NCBI GenBank assembly: GCA_902782445.1
Contig: CACZNC010000013.1
Location: 1-51,037, forward strand
DNA length: 51,037 bases
From: an uncultured Ruminococcus sp.
GTDB lineage: Bacteria; Bacillota; Clostridia; Oscillospirales; CAG-272
Direction of reading: 5' to 3'
Every line of letters starts with the position of its first letter. Positions within the stretch are counted from its first letter, which is position 1. The position numbers and the translations under genes are program-made. Below the pieces are notes generated by a model. It saw only the letters and a program-made list of their open reading frames with translations. It made no database searches and was not told where the DNA came from. Positions 32,539 through 41,296 of this stretch are shown in pieces.

Positions 32539-35196
32539 ATGGGACGCATCGTTCTGATCTTTCGCCGGTTCCTGTACGTCTCGGCGCGGCAGGTGTTCCG
32601 GCGGTGGAGGACCTACCTCTCGGTATTCGTCACATCGCTGACTCTGCTTGCTCTGACCATGACCGCCCTCGAAATGTTCGAGTCGTACTATTTCAAATCC
32701 GCGGAGACCGCCTCCGTCGGGAGCTATCACCTCTCGTTTTTGAATCAGCTCTATGACCGGAGCGAGGACATGCGGAAGGTGAAAAACGTCGTGTCCGTCC
32801 GGACGGTGGCTTCCGGCGCCCGGCTGGCCTCTTCGGTGGACGCCTCCGCTCCCGCACGTGTCACGACGGAGACGGAGGAGATCGACAGGGCTCTCGGTGT
32901 CCGGTATCTCTGGGGCTCGCCGCCGGGGGAGGGAGAGATCGCGGTCCCGCTGGATCTCTACCGGGCTTCGGACTGGATCACGGCGGGGAAGGTCAACGAT
33001 CTCTGGTTCACGGCGGAGAAAATGACCTACTATCCCCTCCGGGTGAGCGGTGTCTTCACGGTGTCGGGATCCGGGTCCGGGTATGTCTTCCTCTCGGACC
33101 GGGACAGGAGGCAGATCAACCGGGAGACCGGAGCCGTCGAGGTATTCGATCACTATGTCACGGTCTCCCATCCGACGCCGAACATGGCAAGCGCGGTGGT
33201 GGAGGAGATCTTCAAAACCGCAAAGATCGTCGAAACCGATTTCCAGAGCCGGACGGAGCGCACGGCGGGGATCGCGGGCCGGACCGAGGGGTACACGGAT
33301 TATCTGAATCTCGCATACCTCGACATGCAGGTGAAGCACAACGCGGCGCCCGTGACGCTCTGGGTCCTGCCCGTGGTCGTGCTGGCGGCCCTGATCCTCT
33401 CCTCTTTCATGATCTCCTGGTGCAGGTCTCACGCGGAAGAGTTCGGGGTGCTGGCGGCGATAGGAGCGACCCGTTGGGAACTCTGCGCCGTGGCCGCAGG
33501 ACAGATCTTTCTGATCTCGTTTCTCTCGGCCCTGCCCGTGGTGCCGCTCTCCGCCCTGCTTTCCAATCTCTACATATCGGCCTACAACGGCGCGGCGGCG
33601 GGGGAAGTCGGGTTCCTCTTCGTGATCCCGTGGCGGAATCTTATCGTGACCGCGGTCCGGTTCGTACTCTTCTCCGCCCTCTTCACCTTCTTCGGGATCG
33701 CGGCATTCACGAAAAATCCGCCGTTCCCCCTGATCTCCGGGACCGCCGTGACCGAGACCGTCGGAAACCGGCTGGAGGGACGCTGGCTCGACCGGATGAA
33801 GGACAGGAAAAAGGCCCTCGCCCTCCGCATGAGCCTGCGCCGGATCCGCCGGGAGTTCGTCCCCGCCGCGGTCAACGCCATCGTCTGCGTCACGCTCGGC
33901 GCATTCGTTCTGCTCTTTCTCTCCGGCGGCGCGAACGGACTGTTCGGAAGGAAACCGCTTGCGGATATGGTCCTCTCCCGGATGAGCGGGGACGGGATCA
34001 AATCGGTCCTCCCGCTGACGGACGCTCAGGCCGATGAGATCCGGTCCATGCCGGGGGTGGCTTCCGTGTCCGTCTACACCTCATTCGGCGGGGGAGGAGA
34101 GGTAGCGGAGAAGGACCCGGATCACCCGAACCGCATGATCTCGTCCCAGCCCCTCGCGTGCAGGCTCTCCGAAGAAGGCGAGCCCGAAACCATGTGGTGC
34201 GCCAGTGAAACCGGGATCGCGGACATGGGGACCCTCGCGCTGATCGCTTCGGAATGCGCCGACGGGGATCCCGCCTCCCTCTATTCCGATCCCTGCGGCG
34301 TGATCGCGGTGATCCCGAACGAAAAGCCCGACGCCTATCTGGAAGTCCCGGCGGCGGGGGATGTGTTTGCGTTCGTGCCGAAAGCCTCCCTGAATTCCAG
34401 AGGAACTATCATTCCCCCGGACGACGACGAGGGGATCCCCTATACCGTCCGGGCGGTCATGGTCTGCGCGAAGAACCAGACCCTTGCCGGAGGATACGGA
34501 GAGATCGTGTGGATCTTCTCCCCGGAGGGCGGCGAACGGCTTGGACTCTCCCCGGCGAAGGAACACGACACCCTGCTCGTGCATTTCGATCCCTCGGCTC
34601 CCGAAGAAGTCGTGCGGAACACGGTGGAGGTGATCAACAGCGCGTCGAACCTGATCCGGTACGATATCCGGAATATCACAGTCCTGACGGCGGCGGAAAA
34701 GAAGATCGAAGAGGCCGGCGGCATGATGCTGACGATCTTTCTCGCGGGGGTCCTCACCGTATTCTGCGTCACCTCGGCCATGCACGCCTCGATCAAAGCC
34801 TCCGGCACGAAGAAGGAGACGGCGGTTTTACGGCAGATCGGGGCGGACGGCGGGGATATCCTCCGGGCGGCGGAAGCGCAGACGGTCCCGGGGGTCGTGC
34901 TGGCGTTCCTCTTCGCCGCGGCGGTCATGCTCCTCTCCTCCGCGCTGTTCCTTTTGATCCGGATGTACCTGCTCAATGTGTGGGCGGATTCGCTTCATAT
35001 CCCGTTCACGTCCCGGGTGTACGGAAAATTCCGTTCCGAGATCTTCGCGTTCAGCGGAAAGATCGCCCTCGCATGGCTCATCTCCCTGCCCTTCGGTCTC
35101 GTCACGGCCGCGGCCCTGCGGTTCAGCGTTCGCAGACCGACGAAAAAAATCCTCAGAGAACCCGTCACGGAAGGACTCAGAAAGGACACGGACTGA
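32539..35196 (+). CDS. FtsX-like ABC transporter permease (tandem copy 2)
   Basis: An 885-residue paralogue of the preceding gene. Matching features include FVTSLTLLALTMTALEMFES near the start, ARLASSVDASAPARV and VRYLWGSPPGEGEIAVP in the first outer domain, EFGVLAAIGATRWELCAV in the FtsX loop, and the identical tail LREPVTEGLRKDTD. The second outer domain has diverged most, which would suit a heterodimer with two specificities. AAAGGA in the end of the first gene serves as ribosome site. The ATPase follows after one base. Confidence 0.88.
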   Translation: MGRIVLIFRRFLYVSARQVFRRWRTYLSVFVTSLTLLALTMTALEMFESYYFKSAETASVGSYHLSFLNQLYDRSEDMRKVKNVVSVRTVASGARLASSVDASAPARVTTETEEIDRALGVRYLWGSPPGEGEIAVPLDLYRASDWITAGKVNDLWFTAEKMTYYPLRVSGVFTVSGSGSGYVFLSDRDRRQINRETGAVEVFDHYVTVSHPTPNMASAVVEEIFKTAKIVETDFQSRTERTAGIAGRTEGYTDYLNLAYLDMQVKHNAAPVTLWVLPVVVLAALILSSFMISWCRSHAEEFGVLAAIGATRWELCAVAAGQIFLISFLSALPVVPLSALLSNLYISAYNGAAAGEVGFLFVIPWRNLIVTAVRFVLFSALFTFFGIAAFTKNPPFPLISGTAVTETVGNRLEGRWLDRMKDRKKALALRMSLRRIRREFVPAAVNAIVCVTLGAFVLLFLSGGANGLFGRKPLADMVLSRMSGDGIKSVLPLTDAQADEIRSMPGVASVSVYTSFGGGGEVAEKDPDHPNRMISSQPLACRLSEEGEPETMWCASETGIADMGTLALIASECADGDPASLYSDPCGVIAVIPNEKPDAYLEVPAAGDVFAFVPKASLNSRGTIIPPDDDEGIPYTVRAVMVCAKNQTLAGGYGEIVWIFSPEGGERLGLSPAKEHDTLLVHFDPSAPEEVVRNTVEVINSASNLIRYDIRNITVLTAAEKKIEEAGGMMLTIFLAGVLTVFCVTSAMHASIKASGTKKETAVLRQIGADGGDILRAAEAQTVPGVVLAFLFAAAVMLLSSALFLLIRMYLLNVWADSLHIPFTSRVYGKFRSEIFAFSGKIALAWLISLPFGLVTAAALRFSVRRPTKKILREPVTEGLRKDTD

Positions 35197-35197
35197 T

Positions 35198-35902
35198 ATG
35201 GAAAAAAGCATCATTCTCAAATCGGAAAATCTCATGAAGACCTACGGGACGGGCGGGACCTTCGTCAACGCCGTCTACCGCGTGGACCTTTCGATCTATG
35301 CCGGGCAGTTCACCGCCATCGTCGGGCCGTCCGGCTCCGGAAAAAGCACCCTGCTCCATCTGCTCGGCGGGATCGACGTTCCCTCGGGAGGCGACGTGTG
35401 GTACTATCCCCAGAGTGAATCGGAGGGCAAGCCGGTGAATCTGTACGCCCTCTCCGCCTCGAAGCTGGCGAAGTTCCGGGGAAAGCACTTCGGATTCGTC
35501 TTCCAGAATTACGCCCTGCTCCCGGTCCTGACGGCCTGGGAAAACGTGACGGTCCCCTCGGTCTACAACGACGTGCCTTTCAACGGGGAATACGCCGAGA
35601 GGCTCTTCGACCGTCTCGGGCTGTCCGACCGGAAAAGTCACCTGCCGTCGGAACTGTCCGGGGGCGAGCAGCAGAGAGTTGCGGTGATCCGCGCGATGAT
35701 CTCCCGTCCCCGGATCCTGTTCGCGGACGAGCCCACCGGAAATCTGGACACAAAGAACGGCGAGGAACTGATCCGTCTGCTCGGAGAACTGCGGGACGAG
35801 CAGAACATGACCGTCGTGATGGTGACCCACGATCAGAAGGCCGCGGAACAGTGCGACCGGGTGGTGCGCATGTCCGACGGGTCCGTATCGGGCGTGATGT
35901 AA
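35198..35902 (+). CDS. ABC transporter ATP-binding protein (MacB/LolD-like)
   Basis: A 234-residue ATPase that powers the two FtsX-like permeases. Walker A GPSGSGKST, Q-loop FVFQNYALLPVLTAWENV, signature LSGGEQQRVAVIRA, Walker B RILFADEPTGNLD and the H-loop VMVTHDQKAA are all intact. The Q-loop and the GNLD D-loop are typical of the LolD/MacB group. Same AAAGGACACGGACTGA junction as before the second permease. Confidence 0.95.
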   Translation: MEKSIILKSENLMKTYGTGGTFVNAVYRVDLSIYAGQFTAIVGPSGSGKSTLLHLLGGIDVPSGGDVWYYPQSESEGKPVNLYALSASKLAKFRGKHFGFVFQNYALLPVLTAWENVTVPSVYNDVPFNGEYAERLFDRLGLSDRKSHLPSELSGGEQQRVAVIRAMISRPRILFADEPTGNLDTKNGEELIRLLGELRDEQNMTVVMVTHDQKAAEQCDRVVRMSDGSVSGVM

Positions 35903-36234
35903 TACTATCTCCCTTCTAAGGGGTAGCGCGGCTTCTTTGAAAAGAAGCCTGGCAAGAAACTTCATGTGGTTAAAGGAAATGGTTCTCTCAATTTCGTTCA
36001 GTCTATTTCCACACACCCATATAGTCATCCAACCTTATCAGAGTTATCGTTCGTGAGCTCACATGTTTCGGCTGACGTATGCGAGAATTCCCAAAGGGGA
36101 TTCTCGGGGGGGGGGGATAGTTGAAGTCATGTTTGGATATATGGCATTCCCACCCCGTTGTTCGCACCCTACGGAGAGCGATCAAAACCCATGAAGTCAG
36201 CTTCATAGAAGGGAAACAGTATAAGATCCCCCGC
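35903..36234. other. AT-richer intergenic stretch with hairpins and an 11-G run
   Basis: No credible gene was found in this gap between the ABC operon and the bioY promoter. It contains a perfect hairpin GGCTTCTT-TGAA-AAGAAGCC (35930-35949), a second stem GAGAAT-CCC / GGG-ATTCTC (36083-36105) and a run of eleven G (36106-36116) just after it. Neither hairpin has a T run, so neither is a standard terminator. Base composition is lower in GC than the flanking genes. Confidence 0.6.
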
Positions 36235-36263
36235 TTGACTTTTCCGGCGTTCCGTGTTATAAT
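36235..36263 (+). promoter_or_regulatory. promoter of bioY
   Basis: TTGACT (36235-36240), 17 bases, TATAAT (36258-36263). No BirA-type operator was recognised around it. Confidence 0.78.
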
Positions 36264-36300
36264 CAGTCATCTTTTCCCGGCTCCCGGAGGTTCTGACAAT

Positions 36301-36858
36301 ATGAAAAATGAAAGCGCCGTCAACCGTTTTTCCGCCCGCAGTCTGGCCCGCGCCGCATTGATGGCCGTCGTGATCGCCGCCTGCGCGTGGATCCAGATCC
36401 CCTTCGGAGAGATCAATTTCACGATGCAGACCTTCGGCGTCTTCCTTGCCGTGGGACTGCTCGGCGGAAAGCTCGGCACGGTGTCCGTGATCGTCTATCT
36501 TCTGATCGGAGCCTTCGGCGCGCCGGTCTTCACCAATTTCACCGGAGGGTTCGCCAAGCTGGCCGGTCCGACGGGCGGATATCTGGTTGGATTCATATTC
36601 GCGGCGCTCGTATACTGGGGAATCACGAAGCTGTTCGGTGAAGGCGCGTTCCCCTCGATCTGCGGGATGGTCCTCGGGAATCTCGTCTGCTACGCGTTCG
36701 GCACCGCCTGGTTCATGGCCGTCGCTTCCTCGAAGCCGGGACTTGCCGCGGCTCTGGCTCTCTGCGTACTTCCCTACGCGATCCCGGATCTTTTGAAGAT
36801 CGGGCTGGCTTATGCCGTCACTCTGATCCTGAAGCCGAAGATCCGGAGAATGGAATAA
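36301..36858 (+). CDS. bioY: biotin transporter BioY
   Basis: The substrate-binding S component of an ECF-type biotin transporter. The 185-residue membrane protein has about six helices and the family's QTFGVFLAVGLLGGKLG, the YLLIGAFGAPVF segment and the GPTGGYLVGF signature. It works with the shared EcfA/EcfT module encoded elsewhere. GGAGG ten bases before the ATG sets the start. Own promoter and terminator. It marks the left flank of the mobile element. Confidence 0.95.
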   Translation: MKNESAVNRFSARSLARAALMAVVIAACAWIQIPFGEINFTMQTFGVFLAVGLLGGKLGTVSVIVYLLIGAFGAPVFTNFTGGFAKLAGPTGGYLVGFIFAALVYWGITKLFGEGAFPSICGMVLGNLVCYAFGTAWFMAVASSKPGLAAALALCVLPYAIPDLLKIGLAYAVTLILKPKIRRME

Positions 36859-36862
36859 GCAA

Positions 36863-36905
36863 AAAAGGTCTCCCCCGGTTTTGTCCGAAGGAGATCTTTT
36901 CTTTT
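36863..36905 (+). terminator. terminator of bioY
   Basis: AAAAGGTCTCC (36863-36873) pairs with GGAGATCTTTT (36890-36900, one G-T pair), then CTTTT. Confidence 0.78.
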
Positions 36906-36914
36906 GTGTTTCGC

Positions 36915-38687
36915 TTATTTCGTGGAGATCTCGTTTTCGTATTTCTCGACCATCTTCTTGAACGTGTGACCCATAGAAGCATCGGCGCAAACGGGAGAGC
37001 TTAAGGGAGATTTTGACCCGTTTGAGGGAGTTTCTTCGTTTCGCGCCTCCTCTTTATTCATGATACCTCCGTGAAATTCGAGTTTTCGGAGATGTTTTTC
37101 GGTGCTTTCATCCGTAAAGATCCTGACCGTCAGGCGCATCGTGCTCTCATCCACTGGCGTCACGAAAATCTTGCCGATATACGTCTCGACAAACTCCTTA
37201 TCGATCAGGCCCCGCGCCGCGTCCCGCTGGGCGTCCGCCATGACCCTGCGGATGCTCTCGATCTTCACCCGGAACGTCTCGCTCTCGGAAACAAGGGCTT
37301 CAAGTTCCGCAATCTTTCTCTCTGCCTCCGCGATTTCCTCGTTGCAGGAGGCGGTCATGGATTTGAAATCCGCGTGCGTGACGCTTTCGTCAGCGACGAG
37401 CTGCAGGAGTTTGCTTTTCTTGCGGTTCGCAAAATCGATGACCTTCCGCTGTTCCTCGATTTTCTGAGCCAGCGTCCCGCCCGCCGTCATTTCGTCGTAC
37501 ATCCGCATATACTCCGCGACCATCGCCTCCGCATCGGCCTTCGTGTCCCGGAACACCTCGTAAAGCAGGGGCCGGATCTCGCTTTCGTAGATGGCGAACG
37601 ATCCGCAGGAATCCGCGCCGTTCTTGATCTTGCCGGAGCAGATCCACTTGCTGTTCTTATTGCCCTGCTTGTCCTGCGATTCCCGGCGGTAGTAGGGCTG
37701 GCCGCACTCCGTACACCAGAGTTTTCCCGTCAGCAGATTGGCGTGGTTGCAGATCCCCTGCCGGTTCTTCACATCCTCGCTCCGCCGTTTCAGAATGGCG
37801 TTGGCCTTGTCCCAAAGTTCTTCGCTCACGATGGCCGGGACGATCTCGCCGGTTTCGTCCTTGAACATCACCCATTCCTCGGGCGGCAGGAACTTCTGCT
37901 TTTTCGTGAACATATCCACGATTTTGACCTTGTTCCCGACGTAGTATCCCTTGTATTTCGGATTGGCGATCATGTTTGCCATCGTGCTGTGGGCGATCCG
38001 GTTTCCGTTCAGATTCCGATACCCTTTGTTCCAGAAGATCGTCTCGATCTGCTTCATGGAGTAGTTGTCCGTCGCGTACAGCTCGAACAGCTCCCGGACC
38101 ATCGCCGCTTCCCCTTCGTCGATCACCAGACGCTTGTTGTCCTTCCGGTAGCCGAAGATCCGGCTGTTCCCGAGGACGACATTCTGCTTGATCGCCTGCT
38201 GATGCCCGAACTTCACGCGGCTGGACAGCTTACGCAGCTCGTCCTGCGCAAGGCTCGACATGATGGACAGCCGGAGTTCCGCGTCCTCGTCGAGGGTGTT
38301 GATGTTGTCGTTCTGGAAGAAGACGCCCACGCCGTCGTGAAGCAGTTCCCTCGTAAAGCGGATAGAGTCAAGGGTATTGCGGGCAAAGCGGGATATCTCC
38401 TTTGTAATCACAAGGTCAAACATATGCTCCGCCGCGTCGTCGATCATCCGGTTGAAGTTTTCCCGCTTCTTCGTGGAGATCCCGGACAGACCTTCGTCGA
38501 TATAGCCGGGGACAAAGGTCCACTTCTCGTTCTTTCGAATCAGGTCTTCGTAATACTTGATCTGATTGCCGAGCGAGTTGAGCTGTTCGTCGCTCTCACT
38601 GGAAACACGGGCGTAATAGGTCACGCGCATCGGTACGTCGTAGATTGTCCGTGTCCGAAGCTGCTCCCGAATCTCATGAATATCCAA
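36915..38687 (-). CDS. large serine recombinase
   Basis: A 590-residue site-specific integrase. The resolvase domain has YYARVSSESDEQLNSL with the nucleophile Ser29 and ITKEISRFARNTLDS. The recombinase domain follows (NRIAHSTMANMIANPKYKG), then a zinc ribbon (CTECGQPYYRR and a later CSGK...C), and a coiled coil between about 395 and 480. It would cut and join the element at attachment sites. Translation likely begins at TTG, eight bases after GGAGG; the first ATG (20 codons on) would still keep the catalytic domain. All motifs look intact. It lies 57 bases beyond bioY, at the likely left end of the element. Confidence 0.92.
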   Translation of the reverse strand: MDIHEIREQLRTRTIYDVPMRVTYYARVSSESDEQLNSLGNQIKYYEDLIRKNEKWTFVPGYIDEGLSGISTKKRENFNRMIDDAAEHMFDLVITKEISRFARNTLDSIRFTRELLHDGVGVFFQNDNINTLDEDAELRLSIMSSLAQDELRKLSSRVKFGHQQAIKQNVVLGNSRIFGYRKDNKRLVIDEGEAAMVRELFELYATDNYSMKQIETIFWNKGYRNLNGNRIAHSTMANMIANPKYKGYYVGNKVKIVDMFTKKQKFLPPEEWVMFKDETGEIVPAIVSEELWDKANAILKRRSEDVKNRQGICNHANLLTGKLWCTECGQPYYRRESQDKQGNKNSKWICSGKIKNGADSCGSFAIYESEIRPLLYEVFRDTKADAEAMVAEYMRMYDEMTAGGTLAQKIEEQRKVIDFANRKKSKLLQLVADESVTHADFKSMTASCNEEIAEAERKIAELEALVSESETFRVKIESIRRVMADAQRDAARGLIDKEFVETYIGKIFVTPVDESTMRLTVRIFTDESTEKHLRKLEFHGGIMNKEEARNEETPSNGSKSPLSSPVCADASMGHTFKKMVEKYENEISTK

Positions 38688-38729
38688 AATGCAAACCTCC
38701 GCTCTTGATTTCGCTAAATCATCATCTAT

Positions 38730-38758
38730 ACTATATCACAATCCACAAAGAAAATCAA
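38730..38758 (-). promoter_or_regulatory. promoter of the serine recombinase
   Basis: Reverse strand TTGATT (38753-38758), 17 bases, TATAGT (38730-38735). The -35 box lies in the T tail of the terminator of the gene upstream. Confidence 0.65.
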
Positions 38759-38786
38759 GAGGCCCGGGGAAACCCGCGGACCTCTT
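38757..38786 (-). terminator. terminator of the mobilisation operon
   Basis: Reverse strand AAGAGG-CC-GGG pairs with CCC-GG-CCTCTT around a three-T loop, then GATTTTCTT. It separates the 57-residue gene from the recombinase. Confidence 0.7.
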
Positions 38787-38799
38787 CCGACTTTTTTGC

Positions 38800-38973
38800 T
38801 TACCGCCCTCTTCTGATCTTTGCAGATCGCTCGTTGATCTTTGTGATCATACGGTTGCGCTCCTGCTCCGTGATGAGGCCCTTTTCAAACAGGACCCGGT
38901 TATAGTATCTCAGCCAAAGCTCCTCCCCGATCAGCTTCTTTTCTTCTGCAATGGTCATCTTCTTTTCCGCCAT
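38800..38973 (-). CDS. 57-residue conserved mobile-element protein
   Basis: A small basic protein, MAEKKMTIAEEKKLIGEELW at the start, then RYYNRVLFEKGLITEQERN and a lysine/arginine-rich end. Proteins of this size and pattern commonly lie beside serine recombinases in Clostridial elements; their role is not known to me. AGGAGGG six bases before the ATG is a strong ribosome site. It follows the relaxase by 14 bases. A DNA-binding accessory or recombination-directionality role is conceivable but unsupported. Confidence 0.75.
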   Translation of the reverse strand: MAEKKMTIAEEKKLIGEELWLRYYNRVLFEKGLITEQERNRMITKINERSAKIRRGR

Positions 38974-38987
38974 AGAGTTCCCTCCTG

Positions 38988-39972
38988 TTATTCTTCAGTT
39001 TTGACAGATTTTTCCGCGGCTATTCCGGTTTTCAAGTTTTTATGGTCGGCATATGCCTGCATGATCTCCTCGGGGATTCTGGCGACCGTGGCCCGAAGCT
39101 CTTCGACTTCCTTTTTCAGCTCGGCTTGTTCCAGACGGTTCTTGATCTTCTCTCTTCCTGCGTTCTCAGCATCGGTGAGCTTGTCTTTCAGATCTTCGTT
39201 CTCTGCGTGCAGCTCCCTGTTCCGGGCTGCCGCTTTATTCAGCTTTGTCCCGAATTTCTCCACACCGGGAATATACTCATCCAGCAGCTCGGCGACCTCC
39301 GACGCTCTGGACTTCGCGTTGAAGGCGTTCATTCCGGACAGCAGCTCCATGAGCCGGTCCCGCTGTGCGTTCAGGTGTACCGCCTCCTTGTACAGCCGCG
39401 GCGGAAGGTGTACTCTGCCCGTCTCTCCGGCGCTCTCGCCGCGTTCCAGTTCCGGGTATTTCTTTGCCATATGCTCCCAGAACGCGTCCTGCCACCAGGT
39501 CAGCTTTTTCTTGTTCCCGACAATATCCTTTGCGGAAAGCCGTCCGTCCTCGGTCAACGGAACGAAGCAGAGGTGCATGTGCGGCGTCTTCTCGTCAATG
39601 TGGACCACGGCGGAAATGATGGTTTTCTCACTCTGATGGGCTTTGATGAAATCGATCGCGTAGGTGAAGTATTTCCCTGACCTCCGATTTTTTCTTTCCC
39701 TTGAAGAACGCCGGGCTTGCGGTGACGAGGGCTTCCACGACCCGAACGCTGTCTGACCGGGTCCTGCATCCGGCTTCCGCGATCTGACGCTCCGCTTCCG
39801 CGCGGTACTTCCGATCCGGCGTCACAAGGTGGAAGTTCTGAGAACTGCGGGTGATATCGACGTCCGGGTTGCTGGCGTACTGCTCTTTCTTGCGCTCATT
39901 GTGCGCTTCGATATGGCCTATTTCCGGGCCTTTGTATTTGGCGAATCTCAATATTCCGTACTGCGGCTTCAT
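38988..39972 (-). pseudogene. MobV-type relaxase (Pre/Mob), frameshifted
   Basis: Two adjacent frames together make one MobV relaxase, which would nick at oriT and lead the strand into a recipient. The first (from 39972) has HIEAHNERKKEQYASNPDVD, RSDSVRVVEALVTASPAFFKGKKK; the second carries the catalytic histidine cluster VHIDEKTPHMHLCFVPL, then a long coiled coil. An extra A in an AAA run (plus-strand TTT, 39672-39674) breaks the frame: removing one base restores EVREYFTYAIDFIKAHQSEK without a stop. Either a decayed gene or a sequencing error. The start overlaps the end of the primase fragment (ATGA). Confidence 0.85.
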
Positions 39973-40643
39973 CGTTCCTCCGTACGCAGAACGCTTTTGA
40001 GCCGGTCATTGTCCCCGAGCAGAGCGCGCATGACGACGCCGATCCGGGACTTTCCCTCGCCTCCATTGCCCTTGAGCAGCATCATGCTCTGCCCGCGCGT
40101 TGTCGGGATCAGGCAGTAGCCCATATATTCCTGCAGGGTCGGAATGTCATCGGGTTCCAGAAGGTCTGTGAGAAATCCGATCCACTGCGCGGGCTTCGGT
40201 GCGTTTTGGCAATAAGCCACAGGGAGACGGTTCCGGCAGAACTCCTTTTCCGGGGTGAAATGACCGTCCAGAAACAACGTACCGTTTGACACATGAAGTC
40301 GATCCGTCTGCGCAGGCAGATCGGATCGATGGGCTTCGAGACGGAGGGCAGTCAACAGCGCGTTTGCCTTTTTCGCCGCTCCATTCGGGAGATAGTCTTT
40401 CAAGATATCATACATCTCCTTGACGACGGCGGTCTCGTCCGTCACCTTTCCCTCTTTCGTGAAGAACTCCCCGCCGACACAGACCATCGGGTGTTCTGCG
40501 AGATACTCCTGACAGAACAGGACATCAAAAAAGTGCTTCCCGTCAAACCAATCGGGGAGCACCTCGTCCTCTTCTTCGGTTTCGATCTCATCCTGCTCTT
40601 TGCCAACAACTTCCAGTTCTTCAAGCTTCTTTTCCTGATCCAT
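39969..40643 (-). CDS. truncated phage/plasmid primase-helicase (D5-like) fragment
   Basis: A 224-residue product. After an acidic N-terminus come a D5-N-type segment (FFDVLFCQEYLAEHPMVCV, RLHVSNGTLFLDG) and a Walker A loop LLKGNGGEGKSRIGVVMRALLGDN. The protein then stops 15 residues later, before Walker B, sensor and arginine-finger motifs that a superfamily-3 helicase needs. Full relatives are usually two to three times longer. It probably cannot unwind DNA. The stop overlaps the MobV start, so the truncation may be a clean deletion that joined the two genes. Confidence 0.75.
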   Translation of the reverse strand: MDQEKKLEELEVVGKEQDEIETEEEDEVLPDWFDGKHFFDVLFCQEYLAEHPMVCVGGEFFTKEGKVTDETAVVKEMYDILKDYLPNGAAKKANALLTALRLEAHRSDLPAQTDRLHVSNGTLFLDGHFTPEKEFCRNRLPVAYCQNAPKPAQWIGFLTDLLEPDDIPTLQEYMGYCLIPTTRGQSMMLLKGNGGEGKSRIGVVMRALLGDNDRLKSVLRTEER

Positions 40644-41019
40644 TCAGTTCCTCCAGATAGTGTTCAAGATTTTCGATTTTGCGGTCTTCTTTCAGTCCTT
40701 CAACGAGCTTGACCCTTTCCTCATGTTGGCCGGCGGCGAGCAGGCCGCGCAGATAGGCGATGGGTTCCGTCATCCGTACGGCTTCTTCGTAGCGGTGATG
40801 CGTCCCCTCCTCCTCGGACTTCGGTGCGTACCGGATCTTCCAGTCTTCCAGATAACGCAGGTAAGCGTTCATCGCACGGAGACAGCGTCGGAATTCATTC
40901 TCCTGGACCTTGGCCTCCTGAATCCGCTGAACTACGGAAACCCTGCTCCTATCTCCGCCTCCATAGTCCGCCGCGTTTTGGGCAGGGGCATTTGCTGCGG
41001 CTTTTTCGTGAATCGTCAT
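40621..41019 (-). CDS. accessory protein of the mobile element, unknown
   Basis: Not recognised. A 132-residue soluble, charged, mainly helical protein (VVQRIQEAKVQENEFRRCLR, then a helix-rich C-terminus ending in ENLEHYLEELNGSGKEA). AAGGAGG five bases before the ATG. It is the first gene of the mobilisation operon and overlaps the primase fragment by 23 bases. Position suggests a replication or transfer accessory. Confidence 0.65.
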   Translation of the reverse strand: MTIHEKAAANAPAQNAADYGGGDRSRVSVVQRIQEAKVQENEFRRCLRAMNAYLRYLEDWKIRYAPKSEEEGTHHRYEEAVRMTEPIAYLRGLLAAGQHEERVKLVEGLKEDRKIENLEHYLEELNGSGKEA

Positions 41020-41033
41020 GCGATCCTCCTTTC

Positions 41034-41084
41034 TGACAAGTTCGATTGTCACAAAAAGATACGACGGAAAATGAGAAATCGCAA
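41034..41084 (-). promoter_or_regulatory. promoter and operator of the mobilisation operon
   Basis: Reverse strand TTGCGA (41079-41084), 17 bases, TATCTT (41056-41061). The inverted repeat TGACAA-N6-TTGTCA (41034-41051) covers the expected start of transcription. Its TGACA/TGTCA arms match those at the XRE promoter. Confidence 0.55.
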
Positions 41085-41105
41085 AAAGAAAGCGAAACTG
41101 CAAAA

Positions 41106-41155
41106 AACAAGAAAAACCGCCCCGAAATCTTGCAAAACTGCAAGAACGGAGCGGT
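41106..41155 (-). terminator. terminator-like hairpin in the divergent region
   Basis: Reverse strand ACCGCTCC pairs with GGGGCGGT, with a second inner stem CTTGCA/TGCAAG, followed by TTTTTC and further T runs. It lies upstream of the mobilisation promoter and would block leftward read-through from the XRE side. Confidence 0.6.
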
Positions 41156-41230
41156 CAGCACTGGATTTCGAACAGGAGTACAGTGGATTAACATTAGTGA
41201 TATTTTGCGGTAATTCAACAGCGATTTCTA

Positions 41231-41259
41231 TTGACATCGGTGTCAGATTATGATATAAT
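41231..41259 (+). promoter_or_regulatory. promoter and operator of the XRE repressor gene
   Basis: TTGACA (41231-41236), 17 bases, TATAAT (41254-41259): a perfect promoter. The palindrome TGACA-TCGG-TGTCA (41232-41245) overlaps the -35 box and would block it when bound, as expected for autoregulation. Confidence 0.8.
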
Positions 41260-41296
41260 GATTATTGAAGTTCAAGAAGGAGGCTCTTTAAGAAGA

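Noticed and set aside
37071..38708. 545-codon plus-strand frame opposite the serine recombinase
   Set aside because: The reverse strand carries clear recombinase motifs; the plus frame is a composition artefact.
39672..39674. Programmed frameshift in mobV
   Set aside because: Restoring the frame needs a +1 shift at a plain AAA run. No slippery heptamer, pause codon or stimulating structure was seen, so mutation or sequencing error is more likely.
41106..41155. Attenuator in the leader of the mobilisation operon
   Set aside because: The likely promoter (41056-41084) lies downstream of this hairpin, so it is not in the leader; it rather insulates against read-through.
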